NCBI GenBank assembly: GCA_935421135.1
Contig: OW285189.1
Span: forward strand, 23,066,298 to 23,130,297
Origin: Bugulina stolonifera
Lineage: Eukaryota > Bryozoa > Gymnolaemata > Cheilostomatida > Bugulidae
DNA: 64,000 nt
Reading direction: 5' to 3'
Every line of letters starts with the position of its first letter. Position 1 is the stretch's first letter. A model generated the notes under the pieces. The model was not told where the DNA came from and did no database searches. It was given only the letters and a program-made list of their open reading frames with translations. Both the position numbers and the translations under genes were made by a program. This document shows, piece after piece, positions 1-10,941 of this stretch.

Positions 1-590
1 ATGTGAATCCGAAGCTTCCCGATGCATCCCGATGTGAATCCGAAGCTTCCCGATGCATCCCGATGTGTTTCCGAAGCTTCCCGATGTGATTCCGAAGCTT
101 CCCGATGCATCCCGATGTGATTCCGAAGCTTCCCGATGCATCCCGATGTGTCCCGATGTGTCCCGATGTGTCAATTCACATCGGGGTGCATCGGGATGCA
201 TCGGGAGGCTTCGGAATCACATCGGGATGCATCGGGAAGCTTCGGAATCACATCGGGATGCATCGGGAAGCTTCGGATTCACATCGGGATGCATCGGGAA
301 GCTTCGGAATCACATCGGGATGCATCGGGAGGCTTCGGATTCACATCGGGATGCATCGGGAAGCTTCGGATTCACATCGGGATGCATCGGGAAGCTTCGG
401 AATCACATCGGGATGCATCGGGAAGCTTCGGATTCACATCGGGATGCATCGGGAAGCTTCGGAATCACATCGGGATGCATCGGGAGGCTTCGGATTCACA
501 TCGGGGTGCATCGGGAGGCTTCGGATTCACATCGGGAAGCTTCGGATTCACATCGGGGGGCTTCGGATTCACATCGGGGTGGTATTGCCA
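1..590. repeat. 31-bp GC-rich minisatellite in inverted orientation
   Basis: A unit of about 31 bp, containing CATCGGGATGCATCGGG and AAGCTTCGG, is repeated with few changes. From 1 to about 170 it runs in one orientation; from about 178 to 590 it runs as the reverse complement, so the block can fold into a long hairpin centred near 175. Because 31 is not a multiple of three, all three forward frames stay open, which explains several spurious long ORFs here. The composition differs from the AT-rich DNA beyond 7,100. It may be a terminal or subterminal repeat of the polymerase element, but the left end of that element is outside the window. Confidence 0.9.
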
Positions 591-693
591 AGGGTGGGGA
601 AATGGTTAGACTCCGCCCACTGAATACTACTATTTAAGGTATGAGTTTCTCACTTTAGCAGTATGAACAATCAGCCTCTAGTCAACAGAGTGA

Positions 694-1039
694 GAGTAAA
701 CAGAGACAGCTACCTACTAGTCAGTGCGTGAACAGAGATGTCAACAAGTAGAACATAAGGTTAGTGTTAAATGGAGTAATTGGCAGCAATTGTGAAGTGT
801 TTATTGTATAAAATGCTATCAAGCTAAAAATGACTCACACCCTACTGCTATATATTTTTATAAGGAGACTAAACAGAGACACCTACCTTCTAGCCAGCAC
901 ATGATCAGCAGAGATGTCAACAAGTGAAAAAGAAGGTTAGTGCTAAATGAGGTATTTGGTAGCAATTGTGGATTGTTTATTGTTTATGTAGTGTGAAGTA
1001 AAAGAATAATAACTTACACCCTACCATTTTTTTTTATAG
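694..1039 (+). repeat. Tandemly duplicated leader exon and intron segment
   Basis: Two diverged copies of about 170 bp (about 694-862 and 863-1039) lie head to tail. Each has a CAGAGAC...CTACCT start, an AGAGATGTCAACAAGT segment, a GGTTAGTG donor-like site and an ACACCCTAC...TATAAG/TATAG acceptor-like end. Only the second copy gives an open leader exon joining the polymerase frame; the first runs into a stop six codons after its ATG. Confidence 0.75.
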
Positions 1040-4000
1040 GGGGAGAGACCTCTCGTCAGGTCGAGCACACCTGTCAACTATGCGGTCTGGTTCTCAGAAC
1101 AGCGTTTTCTCTAGACAGGCACACGAAGAGAATGCATGCACAGGCTCACCCGCACAAGTGCCCCGTTTGTGGCGGATGTTTTGATGGGAGGAGAAAGCTA
1201 GGTCATCACATGAGGCGATTTCATAGCGAGGGTAAGGTGGAAAAAGATGAGGGAGGTGCAGAGAAGTTTGATGATGTTTTCTGGTCTAAACCGCCAACAG
1301 CTGAAGAGGGGGATGAGATGGGGGTGCTACTAGCCCGCTATTGGAGCTCCATCAGGTCCGCAATACACTCTCGTCCCGTGGAAGATATTCTAAATGTTCG
1401 AGTGTGGAGAGGGGAAGGTGAAGACGAAGGAGATGAAGAGGTGTGGACTAAGTTGAGAGCAATGTGGAAGAGAGTGCCTTGTACTGTGAAGATTAACTGT
1501 AGCGCTGGAGTCATCCTCGAGCATAAGACCAGTGGAGAGTTGCGCTACTTTCACTCATCGAGCAACAATGCCGCATTCTTCCCCAAACCAAGACTGATCA
1601 GAACAGAGAATGAGATGAGAGAGTTTTGCGAATCTGTGCAGGAGCTCGACTTGAGAGAGAGGTCAGCACAAAGGAGACCGAATACCGCTTGGGCTTTACG
1701 TCACATTGCGAATCTGACATTCTACATCTATAAACTCCTAGAGATTGGCAAGGTGGGCGGTGTAGTGAGCAAACTCCCAGACTACATACTTAACAACCGA
1801 CACGTGATAGCACTAGACGTAGACTTTTGGGCTAGAGGAGGTGCGCGTCCCTACTCAGACAACTTGTGTTTCTTTAGATGCTTGGCCATGATGTATGACT
1901 GTAACTGCGACCAAAAGAAGGGATGTCGTTGCCGTCGCCCCTCTTGCACCACAACACATCGCTTGTTTAAACAATACATGAGACAAACTAAATCTTCTTC
2001 CCCACCCTCATCAACTTTGTCAGACTTTCCCGGGGTGGACTCGAGTGATCTACTGGCCTTGGAAGATCATTTTGACGTATCTATAATAGTCTTCTGTCTA
2101 ACTGATGAGGAGGTAGCTCCGATAGTTTGGTCATCCGGGGCACGAAACAAAGCCCATAAACTCTTCGTCAACATGTACGAAAAACACTTCAGCTGGATAA
2201 AGAATGTTGATTCGTTTGCCAGATGTTTCACCTGCAAGCTGTGCGATAGCGCGTTTACACGCTTGTCTAGCCTACGACGACACAAGTGCTCGCCAGAAGA
2301 AGCATCAGTGTTCGTTTTCCCTGGTGGAACGTTTGGACCCCCGCCAACCATATTCACAAAACTCAAGCGAGTGGCGGGAATAGAGGTGGTGAACCCCGAC
2401 CTCTTATACTACCCCTACTATATCACCTATGATATCGAATGCTTCATGCCAAAAGACAACCTACCAACTAACACCACCACGATGACTTTTAGTGCAAGAC
2501 ACGAGCTACTGAGCATATCCGCGTGTTCTAACGTCCCAGGGTTTGAGCGAGCCAAGTGTTTTGTGAGGAGCGTCGACAGCAAGGATGGGACGAAGTGCAT
2601 TCGTCAATTCGTCCAATACATAGCAAAGATTGCTGACGTGGCAGGAGATTTGTTCGGAGAAAGATTCCAGGATGTACGCGAGCGACTCTCTACCTTCCTC
2701 GCGGATCGGGCGGATAGAGAAGAGGCCTTTGCTGACGACAAGTTCTCTAACGTCTCGACTTACAGGGTGAAGTCCGGTCTCTCCGGATTAGAAAGAGAAT
2801 TAGAACAGCACATCTCCAGCGTTCCGGTGGTCGGCTTCAACTCGCAAAAGTATGACCTAAATATACTAAAGGGGCCTTTACTTCGCTCTCTACAAGAGGA
2901 GGAGGGAGAAGATTTTGTTTTCATCGTTAAGCGTGTTAACAGTATGTCCTGCGTGGAGAGTAGACGTTTTAGATTCCTTGACATATGCAACTTTATCGCA
3001 CCAGGCTTCAACTACTCCAAATACTTGAAGGCATTTGGCGTGTCAGAGAGTAAGGGATTCTTTCCTTACGACTGGGTAGATTCCCTGAGAAGGTTGGATC
3101 ATCACGGACTCCCTCCCCGAGAGAGTTTTTTCAACTCGCTGACTCAGCAAGAATTGAGCCAGCAAGATTATCACCACTGTCAGCTCGTGTGGGAAAGAGA
3201 GAACATGGAAACGTTCAGGGATTTCCTCATCTGGTACAACAACCTCGATGTGGCCCCATTCATCGAGGCCATTGCACGTCAGAGCTCTATCTATCGACAA
3301 AAGGGTATTGATATGTTGAAATCTGCAATCTCGCTTCCAGGCTTGGCTATCAGATGGTTGTTTATGGAGGTGGAGGCCCGACCTTACGGCTACTCTCCTC
3401 CGCAAGCCGCTCTCCCGCTGCATAGGTTAATGTCTCTCCGAGGCGAACTTTGCAACTCACAACCCATATGTCTGTTCGATGAGGAGAGCAAAAGTCTGTA
3501 CCACACTCTCCGTGATAACCTCGTGGGAGGGCCAAGCATCATCTTTCACAGACATCATGAAGTTGGAGTGACCTCTATTCGAGAGAAGATTTATGGCACA
3601 TCCGCAAAACCCTGTAGGTCCATTCTGGGAGTCGATGCCAACGCTCTCTACCTATACTGCATGATGGGGAATATGCCTACGGGTTATCCCAGGCGGAGGC
3701 TAGAGAGCCGAGGCTTTGCTCTGGAACCCGTTAAAAAGTTCAGCAAAGTGGCGCATGGATGGTTAGAGTTCCAATCGTGGAAGAGAGGAGAGGTCATCCT
3801 TCACCAACAGAATGGAGGAGAAATGAGGATAGGCTGTCACAACCTACCGGTGGATGGTTATAGCGAACAGAGTCGGACTGTGTACCAATTCCACGGTTGC
3901 TACTGGCACGGACACGAGTGCGAGCTAGGAGGGAATGGAAAAGGTGTCAGAAACATGACGAATGAAGAGCTCCGGGTGGACACTGCGAGGAAAGAAGATT

Positions 4001-5576
4001 ACATCAAGGCTCTAGGCTATAAGCTCATCACCACTCGGGAGTGTGAGTGGGGAGCGCGAGTTCGTTCGGATGAAGAGGTTAGGACATTTCTCTCCGTCTT
4101 CTTTTCTTCTCTCTATCCAGAGAGGGGTTGTGTCAACCTCGATAAAATAATCAACAGTATTCGTAGTGGAGAGTACTACGGTTTAGTGGAGTGTGACATT
4201 TCCGTACCCGAAGAGCTAAAAGCGAAGTTCTCTGAGATGGCACCTATTTTCAAGAATATAAATGTGGGAAGAGAACACCTTAGCGAACACATGCGCGCTT
4301 TTGCCAAACAGAACGGATTCTTGAAGAGACCTCAGCGAATGCTCGTGGGGAGTCTTTTTGGCGAGCGAATCACACTACTCACCGATCTGGCTAGATGGTA
4401 TCTAGATCAAGGTTTGATAATTACCAGGGTCTATCAGTTTGTTCACTTTATCCCACGAGCCGTCTTCAAAGACTTTGGTTCTTCGGTCTCAGACGCAAGG
4501 AGAGGGGGAGATCTGGACCCTGATCTGGCCCTCTTGGCCAGCACCAGCAAGCTCGTTGGGAATTCAGCCTACGGAAAGACCATAACAAATAAAGAGAAAC
4601 ATAAGACTGTCAAGTATGTAGAGACAGTAGAGGGGGCGGCCGTCAAAGTGAGGAGTAGGCACTTTTCTAGTCTCAACGAAGTCGATGAAAACTACTTTGA
4701 GATAGAGCTTCACAAGAAAAAGGTAAGTGTTGACAATCTTTCTTACTTTGACTCTTGATTTGACAAAACTTTTTCCGAGTGGAAGGGTGAATTTTCTCTC
4801 TCTCTCTCTCTTTCTTTTAGATTCGAATGGATGTTCCATCCGTCGTAGGATTCGTCATCCTCCAGAGAGCCAAGTTGATGATGCTAGAGTTCTACTACGA
4901 CTTTATGGATAGGTGAGTAGAACTAGACTATACAAAGATTTTATCAAATCCTTTTCTATTTATTCTTCGGTGTCAGCAACCTCTAACTCGCCCGATTTAT
5001 TTTCACAGATTCGTCAGCAGAGAGGACTTTGAGTACGTAGAAATGGATACGGATAGCGCTTACATGGCCCTGAGTGCTCGCAATATAGATGAGGTCATCC
5101 GAAAAGATAAAAAAGAAGAGTTCTACAGAGAGTATGGTAAATGGTTTCCCAGACCCTTCTGCGATAGCCACAAGGGAGACTTTATCACAACCAAGGTGCT
5201 CGGGCAAGAGTGGGAGATGAGGGAATGTTGTGAGAAGGTGCAGCGATACGAAACACGAACCCCTGGTCTGTTTAAGGAGGAGTTTCGGGGGGAGGGGGTC
5301 ATCGCACTCAACTCAAAAACTTACTTTTGTTGGTCCGCTGACGGCGATAGCAAGTATAGTAGCAAAGGACTAAATAAAAGAGGAAACACCCTAACCAAAG
5401 AGAAGTTCCTCTCCGTGCTCAAAACAGGGGAGTCGGTGAGAGGAGACAATCGGGGTTTTATCAGAAAAGGAAATCAAACGTATAGCTATACCCAGCTAAA
5501 GACCGGACTCACCTACTTCTACGGTAAGCGGAAGGTTGCGGAAGACGGGGTGAGTACGAGTCCTATAGAATGTTAA
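914..5576 (+). CDS. Family B DNA polymerase of a mobile or virus-like element, with zinc fingers, OTU-like and Vsr-like segments
   Basis: Exons 914-935, 1040-4722, 4821-4912 and 5009-5576 join in phase for about 1,454 aa. Two C2H2 fingers come first (C19/C22/H35/H40; C48/C51/H64/H69). An OTU-protease-like segment follows (DNLCFFRCL, C284), then a third Cys/His cluster near 406-424. The 3'-5' exonuclease motifs are visible: YDIE at 471, GFN...YD at 606-613 and NLD at 742. A FHGCYWHGH...CEW block (958-1011) resembles the Vsr-type nuclease segment of related element polymerases. The polymerase palm is complete: DANALY at 873, GNSAYGK near 1181 and DTDS at 1279-1282. Such proteins belong to the protein-primed type B group found in Polinton/Maverick-like and adintovirus-like elements. 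No integrase, capsid or ATPase gene is visible here, so the element class is open. No frameshift or internal stop was seen. Finger 1 spans the first ATG of the large open frame and starts in the spliced leader, which supports the upstream start. Confidence 0.85.
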
Positions 5577-5648
5577 TACTGATTTCTCGGAGATGAGACT
5601 ACTTCATTCGATAAATCGGAGAGTAAACGAACAGTGCATCATAACCCT

Positions 5649-5695
<47 letters not shown>

Positions 5696-6044
5696 ATAAT
5701 TTTTTTTCACATTCACTCTCTATTGTAAGGGGTCTCCGTCCTCAAAACGGAGGGTTTACCGGTTGTAGCCTTAAAACCGAGCAATAAAACACTAGCTAAT
5801 ACATTAAAAACCATTTACCTCTCCAAACCAAAGGGGTAGACGGTACTAGCGCAGCTTCCGCTCATACTCACCCCTTATCAGTTCACATTTCTTCTATTGT
5901 CTTCATTCGTAGGTGGGGGGTGACATCGCACGCGCACGATGCGCTCTCTCCCTATCGGAGTTTGCTACCCGGGGGAAAGTGGACGCGGTGGTCAAAGAAA
6001 TTGGTGGCGAGTCAACGACATCATCGTAGAGGCGGGTCTATTTG

Positions 6045-6048
<4 letters not shown>

Positions 6049-6081
<33 letters not shown>

Positions 6082-6118
6082 GTGATGGTGATGATGATGA
6101 TGATGATGATGGTGATGG

Positions 6119-6150
<32 letters not shown>

Positions 6151-6172
6151 GTGATGATGATGGCGATGAGAA
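6049..6172. repeat. (ATG)n trinucleotide microsatellite
   Basis: About 40 ATG units interrupted by GTG. It yields an artificial poly-Met frame on one strand and a poly-His frame on the other. Confidence 0.95.
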
Positions 6173-6263
6173 GACAAGCATCCATCTATCCCGTTTATCT
6201 ATTTCTATTTCTACCCCTCCAAGCGATGATGTCGTCGGCTAACCTCCTCGCGAAGTCCACGGT

Positions 6264-6947
6264 TTGAAGCGCGGAAGAGCCACCGCCTTCACTTTCCCTC
6301 GCCACTCGTCACGGGGACGGGTGATTTCCCTAGGGGAGGGTCCGGGGAAAATGAGGGTTAAGACGCGAGTCTTTCATCGAAGGTCCGGGGGCGCTCGAAC
6401 GGAGGAGCGCGCGAGTGCGGTGTCACCCCAACCAGTTCAGTCTCAACAGTCCCCGGCGAAGAAATCATCCGGAAGCACCACCACCACTCGGTAAGTTTCT
6501 TATAGTAGTATAGTCAGCGTCGTAAACTCTGCACGGGCACTCCGCACGGATGTAGCCTATCATTACTCTAACCCGTATTTTCCTTCGCTTCACCCTACTC
6601 CAGCCGACGGTCCGCCCGCGAGGGCCGCGACGGGTCGTTGGGGCGGGAGAGCGGGGGAGGGACGGGGGATGGGCGGGGGGACGGCGGCGTGGGGCCACGG
6701 CTGGACTCGCAAACGAGAACCGCAGCGAGGCGGAGGGCGAGGCGGAGGGGTTTGGGGTGGGGAGGGGTGGGGAGGGGCGGGGACGGGTGGAGGGAGGACG
6801 GGTGGGGTTCGCGGGGCGGGGGGGGGGGCGCGCGCGTACGCGCGCGCCCCCTCGCCCGAGCCGTGGGACCGGGCGAGGGGTTTGCTCTTTAGACTGGGTT
6901 CTACGGAACAGCCGATGAGGTTTTTGAAACCCCACCCGCGATCGGGG
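6264..6947 (+). CDS. Possible two-exon basic Arg/Gly-rich protein (very uncertain)
   Basis: An open frame from about 6264 is rich in Arg, Lys, Ser, Thr and Gln and ends at 6493 next to a good donor (CGGTAAGTTT). A pyrimidine-rich acceptor near 6602 (CCTACTCCAG) leads into another open, Arg/Gly-rich frame to about 6947. Highly basic proteins of this sort occur as DNA-condensing or minor capsid proteins in element and virus genomes, but G-rich DNA also produces such frames by chance. No family is recognised. The only real support is the splice-site pair and the position downstream of the polymerase. Confidence 0.2.
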
Positions 6948-7286
6948 GGTAGGTTCTAGGGCTTTGCACATAGAGTGAGGTTTAGGGAAAGGGAGGGGGC
7001 GAGAGGACGGGTGGGGTGGTCGTCCGCCCGGGGAGTTTTTGGATCTAGGGCTAATAAGACGCGGAAATGACCGGGTGTCTGTGCAGATCTGCACTGACTA
7101 TACTACTGTTATGCTGTGTACAATGTGTGAAGTTGAAGCCGCAAAATAGCGTAATCTCAAATAGGAAAAATCTTTCAGCTTCTCTCCAATCAACTGATTA
7201 ATAGATAGCAAATATTCTCAAAACAACTCTAGTTGGCACTTCATAAGAAATCTTTACTTTACCACTAAAACTATTCTGTTATTCAG

Positions 7287-8946
7287 GTCGCAGTTCCAGT
7301 TATTCTGTGATATTGCCGACCAATACAAAGAGTCGATGGACTTTGCTACAGTTTATATACCAGAAGCTCATCCTCTTGAATTTCAATCAATAAAACAAGC
7401 TACTACCTGCAGAGAAAGACTGCAGGTAAGTCAGAAGTATATAATTATTTACTTCTTCTAAAACTAATAAAATAGATTAATCTGTAGGAAAAGATTGATA
7501 TTGTAATGTTTTCGACTGTGCTTACATACGAGTGCCGATATGGCACGGGTATGGGAAGGGCTTGGAGGTTGGTAAAGGACGACCAAGTGACCTTCCACAC
7601 ATTACATTACATAAAGAGTGAACAGTTAGCTAGTGCTCTTGTAATTATGTATCTTGACGTAGGCCGATGCTGAGACTCATCTAAGAGTCCAGGGTCGACG
7701 TAGGTCTGTAGAGTTTATACTCCAAAGGAGTGTAGAAAAAAAGTTCTGATAATCTAGGAGCTTGGCCCGACGCTAGATTCATATAGAATCCGGGATCGAC
7801 TAAAGCCCGTAAATGTAGATTCACTAAGAGTGTAGAAAGAGATGCTTAAACGAGTATGAGGATGAGCTCGAGCCGCTTGGATCTAAGAAGATCCGTGGGT
7901 GGAGCTACCTGCCTGCAAGAGTAAGCCTCTAGGTTTGAGTTAGGAGATGTTGCTTTATTAGAGCGCAATCAACAACTGATTAGATACAGAAAATGTGCTG
8001 GCTTTTATACTAAATACACTTCCGGAAAAAGGTACGATAAGGTATCGGGCTAGTACGATAAGGTATCGGGCCGGAACTGATGCAACAACATGGAGTAGTT
8101 CCGCCCGACGTCGGCTACCAAAAGGGTCGGCCTTGCACAAAAAGTGCTTACAATAGTCCGAAATGGATAGTGTATAAATATGGGCATGTTTCAAGACAAC
8201 GGTCCAAAAAGTGTACAGTAAAAAGACTTAGAATATATATAATCAGGCAAGAGAGGATAATTGCATACATAGTAGTGTCAAACCATGCGTAATTGCGATA
8301 ACCTGATTGGTTAATAATAACAATAATAAAAGCACACTATACATAAGTAGTTGATTATGACAATAGTAATGTCTATGCATGTATAAGTGTATATGGGTAG
8401 AATAATGTCAATGCATGTATGAGTAAATATGAGAACAATGTCAATGTTTGGCTAGCCAGGGAAGGCTAGACACTAAGGCCTCCTTAGAGCCATCCAGGAG
8501 AGATAACACCCGTTTAGGTATCAGGACCTTCTTAATGATTTCAGCATAAGTTGGTCTGGGTGTCGGGTTGGCTGGCCGTTTCATCACAATATTTAGCTGC
8601 AATCTCTATCAAAGTGTTTTATGCTCGAGTCTGAGTGATCAAAGATCAATCGTGTGAATATTATATTTTATCAACTTTTGTGCATATAATTAAAACAGAA
8701 TATTGTTGTACATGTATAGTATACAATTTTTAGACTGCAGAATCCATGAAAGAAGCGTTCCAGCCAAAGTTTCCCATACTGGTGGACATGATGGATAATA
8801 TTACAACTAGAAAATACTCAGCACTTCCAGAGAGACTGTATGTCATACTGGATGGAGTGATTGTACTTGCTGGAGGACAGGGTCCTATGTTTTACGATAT
8901 AAATGGTCTTAAATCTTGGATCGAACAATACCTTGAAAAAAAGTAA
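7287..8946 (+). pseudogene. Partial deiodinase-like gene: last two exons only
   Basis: Exons 7287-7425 (139 nt) and 8734-8946 (213 nt) match the last two exons of the complete copy at 10942-13877 in length, phase and most residues, including the EAHP block and the terminal ERLYVILDG...GGQGP...W block. The exon with the UGA active site should lie about 200-250 bp upstream, but that position is occupied by the GC-rich element. A SECIS-like hairpin persists in the 3' flank. The second exon is open and well preserved, so the loss is either recent or the 5' exons lie left of the window beyond an intronic insertion. The intron holds a solo LTR. I call it partial or broken on present evidence. Confidence 0.75.
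7502..8588. mobile_element. Solo LTR, 1,087 bp, 4-bp target duplication ATAT
   Basis: It begins TGTAATGTTTT and ends GTTTCATCACA, the TG...CA ends expected of an LTR, and is flanked by ATAT at 7498-7501 and 8589-8592. It is similar over its length to 14908-15892, sharing blocks such as GACGTAGGCCGATGC, GAGTTTATACTCC and GAGTTAGGAGATGTTGC. No internal retroelement genes are present, so it looks like a recombined solo LTR in the intron of the partial deiodinase copy. A 4-5 bp duplication fits Ty3/Gypsy- or Pao-type integration, but the clade is not determined. Confidence 0.75.
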
Positions 8947-9239
8947 CAATGAAGAAAAAGCAATCATAAAAACTGATTTAGGATACTTTATTGCGTATTA
9001 ATATATTACATAACAATTGATACCCTTTGCAAGGATTGCAAGACTCTGTAATTTATATTTATGCAGAACTTTTCTAGAAGAGACAGATCACTTTAAACTA
9101 TATTATTTTCTGCAAGCGACCTTTAGATGACCTCGAGAGCTATGATTGTAGATTTAGATCTTCTATATTTTGACTCAAACTCATGATGTTATTTGCAGTC
9201 TAAATACATTGTACTGTTTAGACTGTAGGTTAGATTGAA

Positions 9240-9312
9240 GTAGAGAGTGTTATGAAGGTTGAAGTATAAATCTCAGTAGAGGCTGCTTCAGCCTGATGTT
9301 ACTCTTACTTTC
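9240..9312 (+). promoter_or_regulatory. SECIS-like hairpin of the left deiodinase copy
   Basis: ATGA (9252-9255) is followed by GGTTGAAG, an unpaired-type TATAAATC loop stretch, and CTTCAGCC before TGAT (9294-9297). The two arms pair over eight positions including one G-T wobble. The order ATGA, helix, AA in the apical loop, helix, TGA is the eukaryotic SECIS core. It lies about 300 bp after the stop of the partial deiodinase copy, with an AATAAA at 9401-9406 beyond it. The same block recurs after the complete copy, which supports function rather than chance. Confidence 0.75.
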
Positions 9313-9540
9313 CTCTAACCTGCTTGTTGTGAAATATATTTACAATGTTTAGATTCTTCTACCATCATCAGTGCAACTACATGTATAGCGTGTATAAACG
9401 AATAAACCTATGAAATTTGCAACCATTTCATCTTATAGCTGGTTACACACTTGCAGTTGTAGATAAGACATGACCACAGATCCACAATACAAAAATGAAT
9501 TATTGCTTTTGTACAGTATTGTTACCAGCACTTTTATTAT

Positions 9541-10241
9541 TCATACCAGCTTATAGTTTGAATTTTTCAGTAATTCTGCTGATCTATCTAATGATGTCAA
9601 GCTCTCACTTGTTGCTAGGCCACACCTGCCCATCGTACAGATCATGTAGAACTCTATCTCAGACCTGTACTCATTCACCATCATGAGGTATTCCTTCTCG
9701 TCTACTAGATAGTCATTCTCATCTTCTTCCTCCGGCAGCAACGTTAAGATATATTTGTTGTGACTCTCAGATTCTTTAAATTGTCTGCTACTTAGAGTTA
9801 TCTTCTCTCTATCTGACTCCTCGTGTGGTTGTAATGTTAAAGGAATTCCAGAAGGTGCAGAGTGTTCATTGTTACCACATAGTGCTGATGCTTCAGTTGT
9901 CACATCGTCAGGGCATGCATGCGCCTTAGACTTGTCTCCCCATTGGTTATACTTGTTCTGTTTACCACTGGATTTTTTTGAGCTGAAACGATGTATGCTT
10001 CTAGAAATGCTTCGCTTTGAGCCAGTACACATATTGCAACTATTGCTTTCTAGTCTGCTCTGGAATAAAAATACATGTACATTGAAAAGTTCTTGCATAG
10101 AAATTTTGATGTGTCTCTTGTACATTTTATTGTACAAACTAAAATTTATAAGCATATTCGGCATTTAATAAAAGTTACAGATTTTTTATGCTTTGTAATG
10201 ATTGTAATAAAAATTCAAATAATATAGAATAAACTAACCAT
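9541..10241 (-). CDS. Unrecognised acidic 173-aa protein, start codon at an exon end
   Basis: The coding exon 10059-9541 opens after a good acceptor (TTTATTCCAG). The preceding exon ends exactly with ATG at 10241-10239 before a GTTAGT donor, so the start codon is the last codon of exon 1. The product is hydrophilic, with a basic Ser-rich N-terminal part, a central LPEEEDENDYLVDEKEYL acidic stretch and a C-terminal CGLATSESLTSLD motif. No signal peptide, membrane segment or known domain is seen. The same RCxLAxxESLTxLD motif occurs in the 16999-17706 ORF. The gene lies between the two deiodinase copies, on the strand of the complete one. Function unknown. Confidence 0.55.
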
Positions 10242-10744
10242 GGTCGTAGCATTAGACTTAAACTATGTATGGTTACTATGGCTCCAGAGGCAGGATCCCC
10301 AATTCTAGGAAAAATGCATTCTGTACATCTCTCACGATGATAAGTAGTCAGTATGAACTTGAGAAAACTCTCAACATTAAACATTTTGAGATTAGCCAGG
10401 CTATGATTTTGAAAACGTGGTGTGACTCCGTGATAAGTCTTCGGTCATAACGTAATGTGTCAATGTCATTATGTTAAATGCAGGTTTGGCAACCAACAAG
10501 TCTCCCCTAGCTGTTATATTCAATCTGTATAAATCACCACATCATTGTAATAAAAATGATGCATGCTGCCCTTACATGTAAGGAAAATATGTTTCAAGTA
10601 TATGTGCACTGACGTTGAGTCATATATATGTCGCCTTATTTCATTTACGATGAATAATAGTTTTGGCATCTAATCAAAATTTTGTTCAAGACAAAAATAT
10701 TATGAAGACCCTCATACATATTTAGTAGGTTAGAGAAGAGTAAT

Positions 10745-10805
10745 AGCAACATCAGGCTGAAGCAGTCACTACAGTGATTTATACTTCCACCGTCATAACA
10801 CTATC
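10745..10805 (-). promoter_or_regulatory. SECIS-like hairpin of the complete deiodinase gene
   Basis: Read on the minus strand: ATGA (10796-10793), GGTGGAAG, TATAAATC, a loop, CTTCAGCC and TGAT (10754-10751). Arms pair with one G-A mismatch. It is about 140 bp after the stop codon of the gene at 10942-13877 and matches the copy at 9240-9312 in all core positions. Its role would be to recruit the selenocysteine machinery so that the in-frame UGA is read as Sec. Confidence 0.8.
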
Positions 10806-10941
10806 TTACTGTAATCCAACCTACCAATTTATGTATTTTCAGTCTATGTACAAATATTTATAATAAATTAATATATATTTTGAAATATTGTAAATAAAGA
10901 ACCCATCTGCTTACAATCACAGAGAAATCTACAGGAATTGT

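Larger units (their letters stand above)
5577..7090. other. GC-rich element tail without a recognisable gene
   Basis: This stretch contains a (TA)n run (about 5,650-5,691), an (ATG)n/(CAT)n run, and from about 6,200 a strongly G+C-rich segment with G-runs up to ten and a CGCGCG palindrome near 6,830-6,845. Composition drops to AT-rich at about 7,080-7,090, which I take as the approximate right edge of the foreign DNA. I could not define a terminal inverted repeat or target duplication, because the left end is outside the window. Confidence 0.6.

Noticed and set aside
105..623. Three overlapping ORFs of 157-194 aa on the plus strand
   Set aside because: They are frames through the 31-bp repeat; all three frames are open because the period is not a multiple of three.
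5544..6020. Alternative splice from GGTGAGT near the polymerase end to an acceptor near 5,913
   Set aside because: The unspliced end (DGVSTSPIEC) looks like the usual C-terminus of this polymerase group, and the alternative reaches a stop in non-conserved sequence.
5992..7094. Poly-His/poly-Met ORFs and a 209-aa Pro/Arg-rich minus-strand ORF
   Set aside because: They are products of the (ATG)n repeat and of GC-rich, stop-poor DNA. No domain or splice support on the minus strand.
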